Assembly: GCA_052274345.1 (NCBI GenBank)
Contig: DAVZGP010000011.1
Span: 15,809 to 79,808 of the forward strand
Reading direction: 5' to 3'
Length of the DNA stretch: 64,000 bases
Source of the DNA: Clostridium_AD sp937920395
GTDB taxonomy: Bacteria > Bacillota > Clostridia > Clostridiales > Clostridiaceae
This document shows positions 44,473 to 52,660 of the stretch, piece after piece. Made by a program: the position numbers and the translations under genes. The stretch's first letter is position 1. Every line of letters begins with the position of its first letter. Under the pieces are notes generated by a model. The model saw nothing but the letters and a program-made list of their open reading frames with translations. It was not told where the DNA came from and did not search any database.

Positions 44473-45588
44473 ATGAATTTAAGTAAAAATAAAAAAACAT
44501 CATCATTTAAACATAAATTATTTATATTGGTCATATTTCTTTTGTCAATGCAAGTATACATTATTAGTTATGCAGATACTATTACTGATGAATCAAAAAA
44601 GGAAGTAACAAGTTATATAGAACAAATTTTTCAAAGCAGAAATAGAGCCATATTGAACGGAAATTTAAAATTAATAAAATCTTTTTATAATATGGACACA
44701 AAATACGGCACTTGGGCCTATGAATATGAAAAGAAAAAGATGGATTACATTAATAATTGGGCAGAAAAACAAGGAATTAAATTTACAGATATTATACCAA
44801 CTTTAATTGTAAAAAGGATTAGACAAAACAATGACAATTTTTCAATATATTTATTGTGTTCAACTGAATATAAATATATATATGAAGATCAACCTAAATT
44901 TGTTAACTCATCAAAGATTGGAACATATCATAACTTACAACTTATGAGTAAAGACGGTTCGTGGGTAATTTCTAAAGAATGGTACAAAGATCCTTTCGCA
45001 AATTCTTTAGACTTAGGTAATATAAAAGCAGATTCCATAAAAGAATATATAATATCTCAAACCCCAAGAGACCTATCTACAATAGATCAAAGACGATTGA
45101 ATGCAGTAGAATATGCAGACAGATATTGTGGTGCAGCAAGCGATGCAAAATACAAATATAAATATAATAGACTTTATCGTGATTATAATCCTCAAGGTGG
45201 AGATTGCGCAAACTTTGCATCACAAATTTTGTTTGAAGGTGGACATTTCAGAAAAAATTCTGCATGGAATTCAGACAAAAATGGTGCAACAAAAGCTTGG
45301 CTTAATGCTGATAGCTTCAAAAGATATATAACCTATAGTGGCAGAGCTTCAGTAATTTCCTATGGTAATTATGACAAAGTATATAAAGCTAGTTATAAAT
45401 TGCTGCCAGGTGATATAGTTGCTTATGAAAAGAAAAATGACATCACTCACATTTCTGTTGTAACTGGAGCTGATTCAAAAGGATATTCTTTGGTAAGTTG
45501 TCATAATTCTGATAGAAGTAAAGTACCTTGGGATCTTGGATGGAGTGATAAAAACATTAAATTTTGGTTAATTAGAGTCCATTTTTAA
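44473..45588 (+). CDS. Secreted protein with putative amidase domain (amidase_6)
   Basis: A 371-residue protein: N-terminal signal anchor (HKLFILVIFLLSMQVYIISYA), a middle region of about 170 residues, then from about residue 210 the amidase_6 domain. The likely catalytic Cys is in GGDCANFASQ and the His in DITHISVVTG, with SCHNSDR near the end. The fold relates to NlpC/P60 and CHAP cysteine peptidases. Substrate probably peptidoglycan. It shares a transcript with the M15 gene and the small coiled-coil gene after it. Confidence 0.82.
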   Translation: MNLSKNKKTSSFKHKLFILVIFLLSMQVYIISYADTITDESKKEVTSYIEQIFQSRNRAILNGNLKLIKSFYNMDTKYGTWAYEYEKKKMDYINNWAEKQGIKFTDIIPTLIVKRIRQNNDNFSIYLLCSTEYKYIYEDQPKFVNSSKIGTYHNLQLMSKDGSWVISKEWYKDPFANSLDLGNIKADSIKEYIISQTPRDLSTIDQRRLNAVEYADRYCGAASDAKYKYKYNRLYRDYNPQGGDCANFASQILFEGGHFRKNSAWNSDKNGATKAWLNADSFKRYITYSGRASVISYGNYDKVYKASYKLLPGDIVAYEKKNDITHISVVTGADSKGYSLVSCHNSDRSKVPWDLGWSDKNIKFWLIRVHF

Positions 45589-45631
45589 TGGAAGTTATTT
45601 TATTGAAAAATTATAAGGAGATGAAATTTAT

Positions 45632-45931
45632 ATGAAAACAGAAGAACAAATTAAATCAGAGGTAACAAGACAAGTTATTGACAGTATGAAAACATCTTTA
45701 AATGAAGAATTAACTGAGGTTGAGAAAGAATTTGAAGAAACCTATAAAAGCAAACTTGAACAAGAAATACAATATACTTTAGAACTATCAGAGTCTGGGC
45801 TTTCGCACAATTCAAATAAAACAATAAAAGTTGAAAACAAAAAATTACTGCAACAATTAGAAAATATAAGAATCGATAAAATTAAAGTTGAGAACAAATT
45901 GAAAACGTTAAATGAATTTGAAAATATATAA
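45632..45931 (+). CDS. Small coiled-coil protein, 99 residues
   Basis: An acidic-basic helical protein, Glu and Lys rich, with heptad-like runs (EELTEVEKEFEETYKSKLEQ, later KLLQQLENIRIDKIKVENKL). No signal peptide or known motif. AAGGAG precedes ATG, and the gap from the amidase gene is only 43 bases, so it is likely cotranscribed. Cytoplasmic location is expected. Role unknown. Confidence 0.6.
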   Translation: MKTEEQIKSEVTRQVIDSMKTSLNEELTEVEKEFEETYKSKLEQEIQYTLELSESGLSHNSNKTIKVENKKLLQQLENIRIDKIKVENKLKTLNEFENI

Positions 45932-46056
45932 TCTATTATCATCTTCACCTATTTATCACTAAAAATATATACACTTACTAATCAAAATGTGAATTACATT
46001 CGTGCAAATAAGTTCAAACTAGTTACTTGTATGTAAAATATTACCTTTTACCGTGG

Positions 46057-46085
46057 TTGACTTATACTTTTTAATATATTATAAT
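46057..46085 (+). promoter_or_regulatory. SigmaA promoter of the CymR-like gene
   Basis: TTGACT (46057-46062), 17 bases, TATAAT (46080-46085); transcription would start near 46092. Confidence 0.78.
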
Positions 46086-46094
46086 TTATTTTAG

Positions 46095-46121
46095 TAAATA
46101 TATTGTAACACAATATATTTA
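46095..46121 (+). promoter_or_regulatory. Probable Rrf2 operator, 12-base inverted repeat
   Basis: TAAATATATTGT and ACAATATATTTA separated by AAC, lying just after the predicted start point and 34 bases before the regulator's ATG. Symmetry and place suit autorepression by the dimeric Rrf2 protein; an RNA hairpin is the alternative. Confidence 0.55.
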
Positions 46122-46154
46122 TATTTTGTAATTGATAAGGAGAATTAACTTACC

Positions 46155-46601
46155 ATGAATATTTCTACTAAAGGAAGATACGGTTTAAGAGCAATGGTAG
46201 ATATAGCAGTTCATTCATTTGGTGACTATATACCATTAAAAGTTATTGCAGAAAGACAATCAATTTCTGAAAATTATCTAGAACAAGTTTTTTCAATACT
46301 TAGAAAAGCTAAACTAGTAAAAAGTGCAAGAGGATCACAAGGTGGTTATACTCTATCAACAGAAGCATCAAAAATCACAGTTGGTGAAGTTTTAAGAATA
46401 CTTGAAGGTGACTTAAATATTGCCGGTGATGATGATGGGGGCTCAGGTTTTAATAATAACATAAAAATTTGTATAGACACTATAGTATGGCAAGAAGTTA
46501 ATAAACAAATTAATAAAGTTATGGATTCTGTAACTCTACAGGACCTTGTGGAAAAATATAAAAGTCTAAACTCAGAGTATACTTTAGACTTTATAATATA
46601 A
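46155..46601 (+). CDS. Rrf2-family regulator, CymR-like
   Basis: A 148-residue Rrf2 winged-helix protein (NISTKGRYGLRAMVDIA, SISENYLEQVF, ARGSQGGY). The loop that holds the Fe-S cysteines in IscR has none here (NIAGDDDGGSG); only one cysteine follows, in IKICIDT. It therefore resembles CymR, the cysteine-metabolism repressor acting with CysK, more than IscR. AAGGAG precedes ATG. It is monocistronic between a strong promoter and terminator; target genes are not adjacent. Confidence 0.85.
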   Translation: MNISTKGRYGLRAMVDIAVHSFGDYIPLKVIAERQSISENYLEQVFSILRKAKLVKSARGSQGGYTLSTEASKITVGEVLRILEGDLNIAGDDDGGSGFNNNIKICIDTIVWQEVNKQINKVMDSVTLQDLVEKYKSLNSEYTLDFII

Positions 46602-46650
46602 ATAAAGAATAATGACATCTGTATTATACAAATGTTATTATTCTTTATTT
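46600..46650. terminator. Terminator of the CymR-like gene
   Basis: A 19-pair stem with one G-U (46600-46618 and 46632-46650) starting at the stop codon, followed by T-rich sequence. Confidence 0.85.
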
Positions 46651-46863
46651 ATGTTTATTAACATTTTTTATTCAGTTTAAAGTTATATTTATATTTTTAT
46701 TAAGCATTCTTGCAATTAAATTTACTTAATTCACAGGTAATCATGTATTAGGTAGAATTTTAGATTTATTTCAAGTAAATTATAATATATATATATAATT
46801 ACTGTTATTAAGAGTAATATTAGAAATACAAACATTTATTCTTAAACAAAGGGAGGAATAGTT

Positions 46864-47343
46864 TTGGATGTAAATCAAATATCTCAATTATCAAAACTTA
46901 TGGGTATTGGAAGCACACAATCGTCTGCAGGAGTTTCAGGAAGTGATTCTAGTACCGATTTTGAAGCTTTGCTTAACCAACTAGTAGATAGTTCACAAAA
47001 ACAGTCTTCAAATAATGTTGTGTCAAGTGTTCCTAGCATAAGCGATAAAACTAGCGGACTCGATAGTATATCATTGCAATCTCAAAAGGCTCAACAACTT
47101 CAACAAATGGTCATGCAACAAATGATGCAGGTTATGACAACTCAAAATACAGACAGCAGTTCAAGTGCTGGTACAGATGGAAGTAGCGATAGTTCAGAGA
47201 GTCTCTTTCCAAGTACAAATAACAACAAAGACTTATCTCAATTAATACAGACTATAACGCAGCAACAAAACAGTACAAGTAGTAGCACTAATATTAATAA
47301 TTCAGATTTAATAAACACTGTTCTAAATAATAGTACTTTATAA
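46864..47343 (+). CDS. Ser/Gln/Asn-rich low-complexity protein, 159 residues
   Basis: No catalytic domain. The N-terminus (MDVNQISQLSKLMGIG, then FEALLNQLVDSS) resembles the N-terminal region of clostridial lytic transglycosylases, here without the enzyme domain. The rest is Ser, Gln, Asn and Thr rich with a Gln/Met helix (QKAQQLQQMVMQQMMQVM). No signal peptide. Start is TTG behind GGGAGG, the only suitable start. It could be a truncated homologue or a free-standing adaptor; function unknown. Confidence 0.6.
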   Translation: MDVNQISQLSKLMGIGSTQSSAGVSGSDSSTDFEALLNQLVDSSQKQSSNNVVSSVPSISDKTSGLDSISLQSQKAQQLQQMVMQQMMQVMTTQNTDSSSSAGTDGSSDSSESLFPSTNNNKDLSQLIQTITQQQNSTSSSTNINNSDLINTVLNNSTL

Positions 47344-47370
47344 ATTTAAATTTCAGAAGATTTTATCAAT

Positions 47371-47407
47371 AAATAAAAAGTGCCCATACTTTGGGTGCTT
47401 TTTATTT
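47371..47407. terminator. Bidirectional terminator
   Basis: Sixteen-pair stem with two G-U pairs (47371-47386 and 47392-47407), five-base loop, between two convergent genes. Confidence 0.85.
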
Positions 47408-47413
47408 ACTATT

Positions 47414-47833
47414 TTACTTTATGCTTATACCCTCATCATTTAATTCAAATAAGTCCTGCAAAATCCCATCAATAATATTTTCATCAATAAACGCTTTTAA
47501 TTTTGGATTACGTTCTTCAGTATTAATATACTGAAGAAAATAACCACCAACTTTTTTTGCAATACTTAATTTAATAGATATATTTTGCTCTATTCCCTCA
47601 TTAGTAAACAAACTAAATGTAACGTTATTATCACTATATTTTATTTTGACTTTTTTATAAAATCTAATATCTATATATTCATTTAAGTCTGTTACTGCTC
47701 TAATATTTTTTATATTATATTTATCTAAATTTTTATTAAAAATATCCACAAAGTTTTGCATTGCTTTGCTAATTATACTCTTATCAATGGTCATATTTCT
47801 AAATTGCAAAACCAATTCTTCCTTCCAGTTCAT
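47414..47833 (-). CDS. Hypothetical protein, 139 residues
   Basis: A soluble alpha/beta-looking protein without recognised motif; the C-terminus is acidic (LQDLFELNDEG). The start is the ATG eight bases after GGGGG; a GTG three codons earlier overlaps that site. It ends at the terminator shared with the low-complexity gene. No neighbour suggests a role. Confidence 0.6.
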   Translation of the reverse strand: MNWKEELVLQFRNMTIDKSIISKAMQNFVDIFNKNLDKYNIKNIRAVTDLNEYIDIRFYKKVKIKYSDNNVTFSLFTNEGIEQNISIKLSIAKKVGGYFLQYINTEERNPKLKAFIDENIIDGILQDLFELNDEGISIK

Positions 47834-47987
47834 CTTATTCACCCCCTTTTAACTTACACCTAGTATGTTAAAAAAATTTAAAATATATATGAATATCTTG
47901 AATATATATACTCTTATTAAACTATTCATAATGTATAAAAAAGATACTGTATTTATTTATGTTTTTATATATTTTACATAATTAATA

Positions 47988-48026
47988 TACCCTATATCAT
48001 AGACATTTTGCCTACTCCATAGGGTA
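47988..48026 (-). terminator. Hairpin after the Cys-rich protein gene
   Basis: TACCCTAT and ATAGGGTA (47988-47995, 48019-48026) on the downstream side of the minus-strand Cys-rich gene, with AT-rich sequence after it. Moderate terminator. Confidence 0.55.
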
Positions 48027-48064
48027 CACTTTAATCTTCATTACCTCTTAATGGTCTAACAAGT

Positions 48065-48424
48065 TCACTCACATGGATATATATAATTGGCTGCGGTGCG
48101 AACTTCTATTTCATCCGGGTCGCTTACATCGTCATCTGGAAGTACAAACACTAGTTTCCGTTCAATTGTACCGCATTCATTGCTGCTACATTCATTTCTG
48201 CATATAGTAGTAATAAATCCTCTAAATGCAAGTATTCTGTGGAACTTATCATATATAATACATGCAACAGCAACTTTTTTATCAAAACATACATTATTTA
48301 CTTGTATTCTTACAGTCAACAATCTAGCACCATGTTTTTCCATATCTATCGGGTCTGCATTAATAACATTACATAAATCACATGAACATTTATTGCATTT
48401 ATCATTATTATAATTTTCACCCAT
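48065..48424 (-). CDS. Cysteine-rich protein, 119 residues, possible spore-surface protein
   Basis: Ten cysteines, four of them in an N-terminal cluster (CNKCSCDLC). The remainder is a beta-rich domain (LTVRIQVNNVCFDKKVAVACIIYD, split here: LTVRIQVNN then CFDKKVAVACIIYD; later RKLVFVLPDDD and TAANYIYPCE). I recall similar VRN/VAVG...RFVLPED domains in uncharacterised clostridial proteins but cannot name the family. No signal peptide. The Cys pattern suits disulfide-linked coat or appendage material, which is inference. An AAAAGGAG site precedes ATG. Confidence 0.6.
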   Translation of the reverse strand: MGENYNNDKCNKCSCDLCNVINADPIDMEKHGARLLTVRIQVNNVCFDKKVAVACIIYDKFHRILAFRGFITTICRNECSSNECGTIERKLVFVLPDDDVSDPDEIEVRTAANYIYPCE

Positions 48425-48442
48425 TTAATAAAACTCCTTTTA

Positions 48443-48458
48443 ATGTAAAATTTTACAT
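48443..48458. promoter_or_regulatory. 16-base palindrome upstream of the Cys-rich gene
   Basis: ATGTAAAATTTTACAT is perfectly symmetric and lies just upstream of the ribosome site of the minus-strand Cys-rich gene. It may be an operator or a chance AT palindrome. The rest of the gap to 48682 holds no recognisable gene. Confidence 0.35.
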
Positions 48459-48682
48459 ATATCGTTTCAATACATTTTAAGCCTAAGTTTTTGCATTGAT
48501 ATATGTTCTCCTTAATTAGATTAATATCTTACTGTATCCTAATTTAGATCTAAAATTGGTTTGATTAATGGGTTTATATATAATTTTCATAATGTATATT
48601 CTACACTATAATATATTCATTAATAAATATTTTTGTGAATAACAACAAAAATAAAGAGCCCCAAGGAATCTCTCAGCACTCT

Positions 48683-48835
48683 TTACTTATTTTTAAAATT
48701 AATAATTACTACTTCACTACATTTTTTACACACTAATACAGCCGTTCCATCGTTACAGTTTTTAAATTCAAATTTTGTAATAGGCTTATCTGTTTTCAAG
48801 TCTTCAATATTTCCACACTTGCACAGTAACTTCAT
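48683..48835 (-). CDS. Small zinc-ribbon-like protein, 50 residues
   Basis: ATG at 48835 with GGGGG seven bases upstream, 50 codons, TAA. Cysteines are paired: CKCG at the start (Cys5, Cys7), one at residue 27, and CKKC (Cys36, Cys39). The spacing suggests a single zinc ribbon. The gene is followed by a stem AAAGAG/CTCTTT (about 48655-48685) with a T run on the minus strand. Function unknown. Confidence 0.65.
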   Translation of the reverse strand: MKLLCKCGNIEDLKTDKPITKFEFKNCNDGTAVLVCKKCSEVVIINFKNK

Positions 48836-48996
48836 TCTAAATCCCCCATTCACTCAAATATCCTTAAATTATTGTACATCAAATCTTAAAAAATATCCAC
48901 TCCTGAGTACTTAATGCATTCCTATTTTTTTGATTTTAAGTATCACTTTTAAATTAACAACATATTATATAATGAGAAAAGTCAAGGAGTGATATT

Positions 48997-49185
48997 ATGT
49001 CAACGTGTGAAACTAGACAACCTTATAATGGTTGTTGTAGAGATTACTATGATAAATGTGATTGTTGTGATCCTTGGAACGATCCTTGGATTGAACCTTG
49101 GAGTGATCCTTGGAGTAACTTCTGTTGTGATGATGATTGTTGTAAAAAGAAACATTCTAATAATTGTAGCTATAGAGAAAACTAA
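48997..49185 (+). CDS. Cys-rich protein with DPW tetrapeptide repeats, 62 residues
   Basis: Eleven cysteines, several as CC pairs, flank four tandem repeats of the form D/E-P-W-x (DPWN, DPWI, EPWS, DPWS). The tail has CCDDDCC and a Lys-rich piece. CAAGGAGTG precedes ATG. Upstream, CATATTATA (about 48966-48974) fits a sigma-K/E-like -10, so mother-cell expression is possible. A 22-base hairpin follows. Coat protein or metal-binding peptide are candidate roles; no family recognised. Confidence 0.65.
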   Translation: MSTCETRQPYNGCCRDYYDKCDCCDPWNDPWIEPWSDPWSNFCCDDDCCKKKHSNNCSYREN

Positions 49186-49191
49186 TATAAA

Positions 49192-49224
49192 AGCAGAGTT
49201 GCTAATTAAACCCGCAACTCTGCT
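49192..49224. terminator. Terminator of the DPW-repeat gene
   Basis: Eleven-pair arms (49192-49202 and 49214-49224) starting just after the stop codon; the following T tract is weak. Confidence 0.75.
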
Positions 49225-49258
49225 ATATCTATATGTTATATTACGCATAAAAATTAAG

Positions 49259-49432
49259 TTAATGTTTAAGTCCTGGCTTAAAAAACTTTGTGATTAAATT
49301 ATCCCCAACATACAATATTAAGAATGCTACCACTATAAATCCCCAACCATATCGTCTCCAGTATGTTAATGCGATAAAACTAATAAGAACGTACCAAATA
49401 AGCAATAAACAATAATAATAAATTTTTTTCAT
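49259..49432 (-). CDS. Small membrane protein, 57 residues
   Basis: Two predicted membrane helices (YYYCLLLIWYVLISFIAL and GFIVVAFLILYVGDNLI) with a basic loop (YWRRYGWG) between and a basic tail. Start at the ATG seven bases after GGAGG; six codons shorter than the longest frame. Function unknown. Confidence 0.6.
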   Translation of the reverse strand: MKKIYYYCLLLIWYVLISFIALTYWRRYGWGFIVVAFLILYVGDNLITKFFKPGLKH

Positions 49433-49563
49433 GATATTCCTCCAATACAATTGTTTGAATCTTTAATTATTATATAATAAATATATCCTTTTAAGCAATT
49501 ATATCCTTTTATGTACATTAAATAAAAAAGATTTAGCCTAAGCTAAACCAAATTTTGTATGAA

Positions 49564-49980
49564 TTATTCTTTATATTTATCAATATATTCTAAAAGGGCC
49601 ATACTAACTAAATCCATGCTTTTACATTCTTCATGTTTTTCTGAAAAATCTTTAAACTTATCCCAAACGTAAGAGTACACTCTAATAGTATTGGTCGTCT
49701 TAAATTCTTCATCAAGCATATCCTCATCAATCTTTAATTCTTGTGACTTCGATTGATCAATTATAATTTTATAATCCGTTTTTTGTTTTTCTACTCCAGC
49801 TTTATCTGATGCTTTTTTCTGTTCTTTTACAAAATCATAAGCTGAATCAATTGCTTCCTCTATGTTATCAGAATTGAAGCTCATACAAGGAATTGCATCA
49901 TCTAATGTTAAACAAAACTTAGAACTTGATTGGATTTTCACCTTAAATCCTGCATCAATTAATTTCTCTAATTTATTCAT
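49564..49980 (-). CDS. Hypothetical protein with a ribbon-helix-helix-like C-terminus, 138 residues
   Basis: Residues 1-50 form a small domain (MNKLEKLIDAGFKVKIQ), followed by a charged linker. The last 45 residues (NTIRVYSYVWDKFKDFSEK, then MDLVSMALLEYIDKY) look like a ribbon-helix-helix or similar oligomerising fold, suggesting DNA binding, though this is inference. Start at the ATG after AAAGGGTG; 14 codons shorter than the longest frame. No toxin gene is adjacent. Confidence 0.55.
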   Translation of the reverse strand: MNKLEKLIDAGFKVKIQSSSKFCLTLDDAIPCMSFNSDNIEEAIDSAYDFVKEQKKASDKAGVEKQKTDYKIIIDQSKSQELKIDEDMLDEEFKTTNTIRVYSYVWDKFKDFSEKHEECKSMDLVSMALLEYIDKYKE

Positions 49981-50338
49981 TATTTGCACACCCTTTACTT
50001 TCACATTAGTTTCGTATACCACTTTTGCTATTGAAATACATTATTTTAATTAATTCCTATTATTTATAAATTTAGTATGCCATGTAATAATGGATATTAT
50101 TCTATTATTTAATTTCATAATCTAAAGAAAACTAGTATAAATTTATGAAATCGATCACAAATGTTATAAAGAATATAATTTCTTTAAAAAATCATTTTTC
50201 AAAAAAAGCACCCTATCATATCGATTAATTATCAATATAATAAGGTGTTCAACTTATAAATTTGTAACTTAATTACATTAGCTAAAGTTATATTACCATT
50301 TGAATTTTATGAAAACGCTTACTCAAAATATCAGCACA
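49981..50338 (-). terminator. Intergenic region with the yebC terminator
   Basis: A hairpin at 50208-50249 (arms of about 14 bases with mismatches) is followed on the minus strand by seven T residues and serves yebC. Elsewhere this 358-base gap is AT-rich and I see no gene. Confidence 0.65.
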
Positions 50339-51079
50339 TTAACCTTCGAATTCCTCTGGATACTCTGCATTGTGATACACATCCTGCACATCCTCATCAT
50401 CCTCAAGTGTATCTATTAAATCCTGGACTTTAGCTGCACCTTCCATGCTAACAGGAGTCATATTATCTGGAATCATTGTAATCTCCGCTGACGCAAATTC
50501 AAAACCTGCTTTTTCTAACACTTCTCTTACATGTCCAAATGTTTCCACGCTAGTAATAATTTCAAACATTTCTTTATCTGAAGTAAAATCTTCAGCCCCA
50601 GCTTCAAGAGCTATCATCATGATTTCATCCTCTTCCATACCTTCAGTTCTCTCTATAATAATTTGACCTTTTTTAGCAAACATCCAGCTTACACATCCAG
50701 CTGCTCCCATATTTCCATGATGTCTGTCAAATGCATGTCTTACCGTCGCAACACTTCTATTCTTTTTATCTGTTAGAGTTACAACAACTACAGCAACACC
50801 TTCTGCTCCATATCCTTCATAAACTATTTCTTCGTAGTTTACGCCTTCGAGCTCTCCAGCACCTTTTTTTATTGCTCTAGTTATTGTATCCAGTGGCATA
50901 TTATTAGACTTAGCCTTTGCAACTACATCTCTAAGATGAGCATTAATTTCTAACTTAGACCCACCATTTTTAGCCGCCATTATTATTTCTTTACCTAATT
51001 TCGTAAATACTTTACCTCTTATAACATCAATTTTACCTTTTTTTTGTTGAATATTATGCCATTTTGAATGTCCTGACAT
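50339..51079 (-). CDS. yebC: YebC/PmpR family (TACO1-like) protein
   Basis: A 246-residue three-domain protein starting SGHSKWHNIQQKKGKID, with PLDTITRAIKKG and the acidic C-terminal TLEDDEDVQDVYHN. The family was called a transcription regulator; recent work links it to translation of proline-rich or stalled sequences. GGGGGGG precedes ATG. Monocistronic with its own terminator. Confidence 0.94.
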   Translation of the reverse strand: MSGHSKWHNIQQKKGKIDVIRGKVFTKLGKEIIMAAKNGGSKLEINAHLRDVVAKAKSNNMPLDTITRAIKKGAGELEGVNYEEIVYEGYGAEGVAVVVVTLTDKKNRSVATVRHAFDRHHGNMGAAGCVSWMFAKKGQIIIERTEGMEEDEIMMIALEAGAEDFTSDKEMFEIITSVETFGHVREVLEKAGFEFASAEITMIPDNMTPVSMEGAAKVQDLIDTLEDDEDVQDVYHNAEYPEEFEG

Positions 51080-51230
51080 TTGAAATCCCCCCCAACTGAC
51101 TATTTTAATGTGGAATATTTCTAACCAATCTAATAAATAGCAATAACTCTATGAATTAGTTATAAGTACATTACTTTCATATTATATCATAGAAATAAAG
51201 CACTTTTCAAATAAATAAGAAATGTATATT

Positions 51231-51914
51231 TTACTTATCCTTCTCATTTATAAGTACAGCATCTATGATTTCACTATCATATAGTCTATGTTCTAGCTTA
51301 AAATACATTTTTTCCTTATCTTCTTCAAACAAAGCTTTTCCTGAAGTAACCTCAGTTAGTTGCGATTTTAATTTTTCTAAATTATCATATTGACATACTA
51401 TTTCAATTTTTACAATATCTGTATAATCGACATTTTCTATATAAAAGTTATCTTTGGCACAAACATGTTGCAATTTCCCAAGCAAATCATATTCAATTGT
51501 TATTTTCAGTGCAACACCTTTAACTTTTTCCACTACACCTCCCTCTTTAATAGCTAATGATGCACCTTTAGAGTATGATCTTGCAAGCCCGCCAGTGCCT
51601 AACAAAACCCCTCCAAAATATCTAGTTACTACCACTACTACATCAGTTATGTCACTCTTTTTTAACACTTCAAGCATAGGAATTCCTCCAGTGCCTTGAG
51701 GTTCTCCATCATCACTATACCTTTGTATTTGTTTTTTTTCACCAATTATATATGCGTAAACATTGTGCCTTGCTTGTTTATGCTTGTTTTTAATCTTTTG
51801 AATAAATTCCTTAGCTTCATCTTCATTTTCGACCCTTTTTCCATGACCAATAAATATGGACTTTTTTTCTTTAAATTCAGCAATTGATTCATCCTTTATA
51901 GTAAAATAGCTCAT
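51231..51914 (-). CDS. YigZ/IMPACT family protein
   Basis: A 227-residue YigZ-type protein: N-terminal IMPACT domain with KHKQARHNVYAYI, YSDDGEPQGTGG and RYFGGVLLGTGGL, and a C-terminal DUF1949-like ferredoxin fold. It probably binds RNA or ribosomes, related to eukaryotic IMPACT; the role in bacteria is unclear. GGTGGG lies nine bases before ATG. Confidence 0.9.
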   Translation of the reverse strand: MSYFTIKDESIAEFKEKKSIFIGHGKRVENEDEAKEFIQKIKNKHKQARHNVYAYIIGEKKQIQRYSDDGEPQGTGGIPMLEVLKKSDITDVVVVVTRYFGGVLLGTGGLARSYSKGASLAIKEGGVVEKVKGVALKITIEYDLLGKLQHVCAKDNFYIENVDYTDIVKIEIVCQYDNLEKLKSQLTEVTSGKALFEEDKEKMYFKLEHRLYDSEIIDAVLINEKDK

Positions 51915-51971
51915 TTCAATTATCCCACCTATGCTTAAATGTTCTAAATTAGATTTAATGTCACCATATTC

Positions 51972-52637
51972 TCATTTCTCCATTTGCCCCATCAGCAATA
52001 AGAAACTCTGCGCAGCATTAATTATGTATTGCTTATCCGTGTTTTCATATATATACTTTATTTTTATAATAGCTTTTTCACTCTTTATTTTACCCAGTGA
52101 CTTTATTGCATAGCTTATAACTTGTGGATTTTCATCCTCAAGTGCTCTTAGTAATGCACCTTCAGCTCTTAAGTCTCCCAATTTACCCATAGCAGATACT
52201 GCCATTCGTCTCACATTTATAAATTTATGCACGGATGCCTTAATTAAAATATTTAAACAAGATTTTTCATTTAATTCCCCTAAAATCCAAACAGCAACCT
52301 CTTTGTCCTTAGGATGCATCTCCACATAATTTGTTTTTATTAGTTCTATTAGTTTGTTTTTATTATCTTCATTTATTGAATTTAAAAAATAGATTTTATC
52401 TTCTTTCCCAGCTTTAGCAATACTTTTAAAAAGTTCATCAGTATCATTGCTATGCACTAAAAATCTATATTTTATTTTACCATCTATAATGTGTTTTTGT
52501 ACAATAGAGTTATCCAAATTCCTAATTTTACATATTGCTTCCATCGTTTTCCCCTCCAAAAACAAGAAGTAGGATATTTCCTCATTAGAATATTTATTGA
52601 TGGATAACCAGTCAATTTCAACTAATCCTTTTTTCAA
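51972..52637 (-). CDS. HEAT-repeat protein
   Basis: A 221-residue helical-repeat protein. From about residue 100 the repeats KEVAVWILGEL, VRRMAVSAMGKLGD and VISYAIKSLGKIKS are HEAT/PBS-lyase-like. The N-terminal 90 residues are not recognised. It likely serves protein-protein contacts. Start is TTG behind AAGGAG. It follows the PdxR-like gene by 23 bases and is probably cotranscribed. Confidence 0.75.
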   Translation of the reverse strand: MKKGLVEIDWLSINKYSNEEISYFLFLEGKTMEAICKIRNLDNSIVQKHIIDGKIKYRFLVHSNDTDELFKSIAKAGKEDKIYFLNSINEDNKNKLIELIKTNYVEMHPKDKEVAVWILGELNEKSCLNILIKASVHKFINVRRMAVSAMGKLGDLRAEGALLRALEDENPQVISYAIKSLGKIKSEKAIIKIKYIYENTDKQYIINAAQSFLLLMGQMEK

Positions 52638-52660
52638 AAACGTCGCTCCTTACCTTATGA

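Noticed and set aside
48989..49297. 102-codon plus-strand frame overlapping the DPW-repeat gene
   Set aside because: The frame starting at 48997 has the properly spaced ribosome site, a terminator right after its stop and a meaningful Cys pattern; the other frame runs through that terminator.
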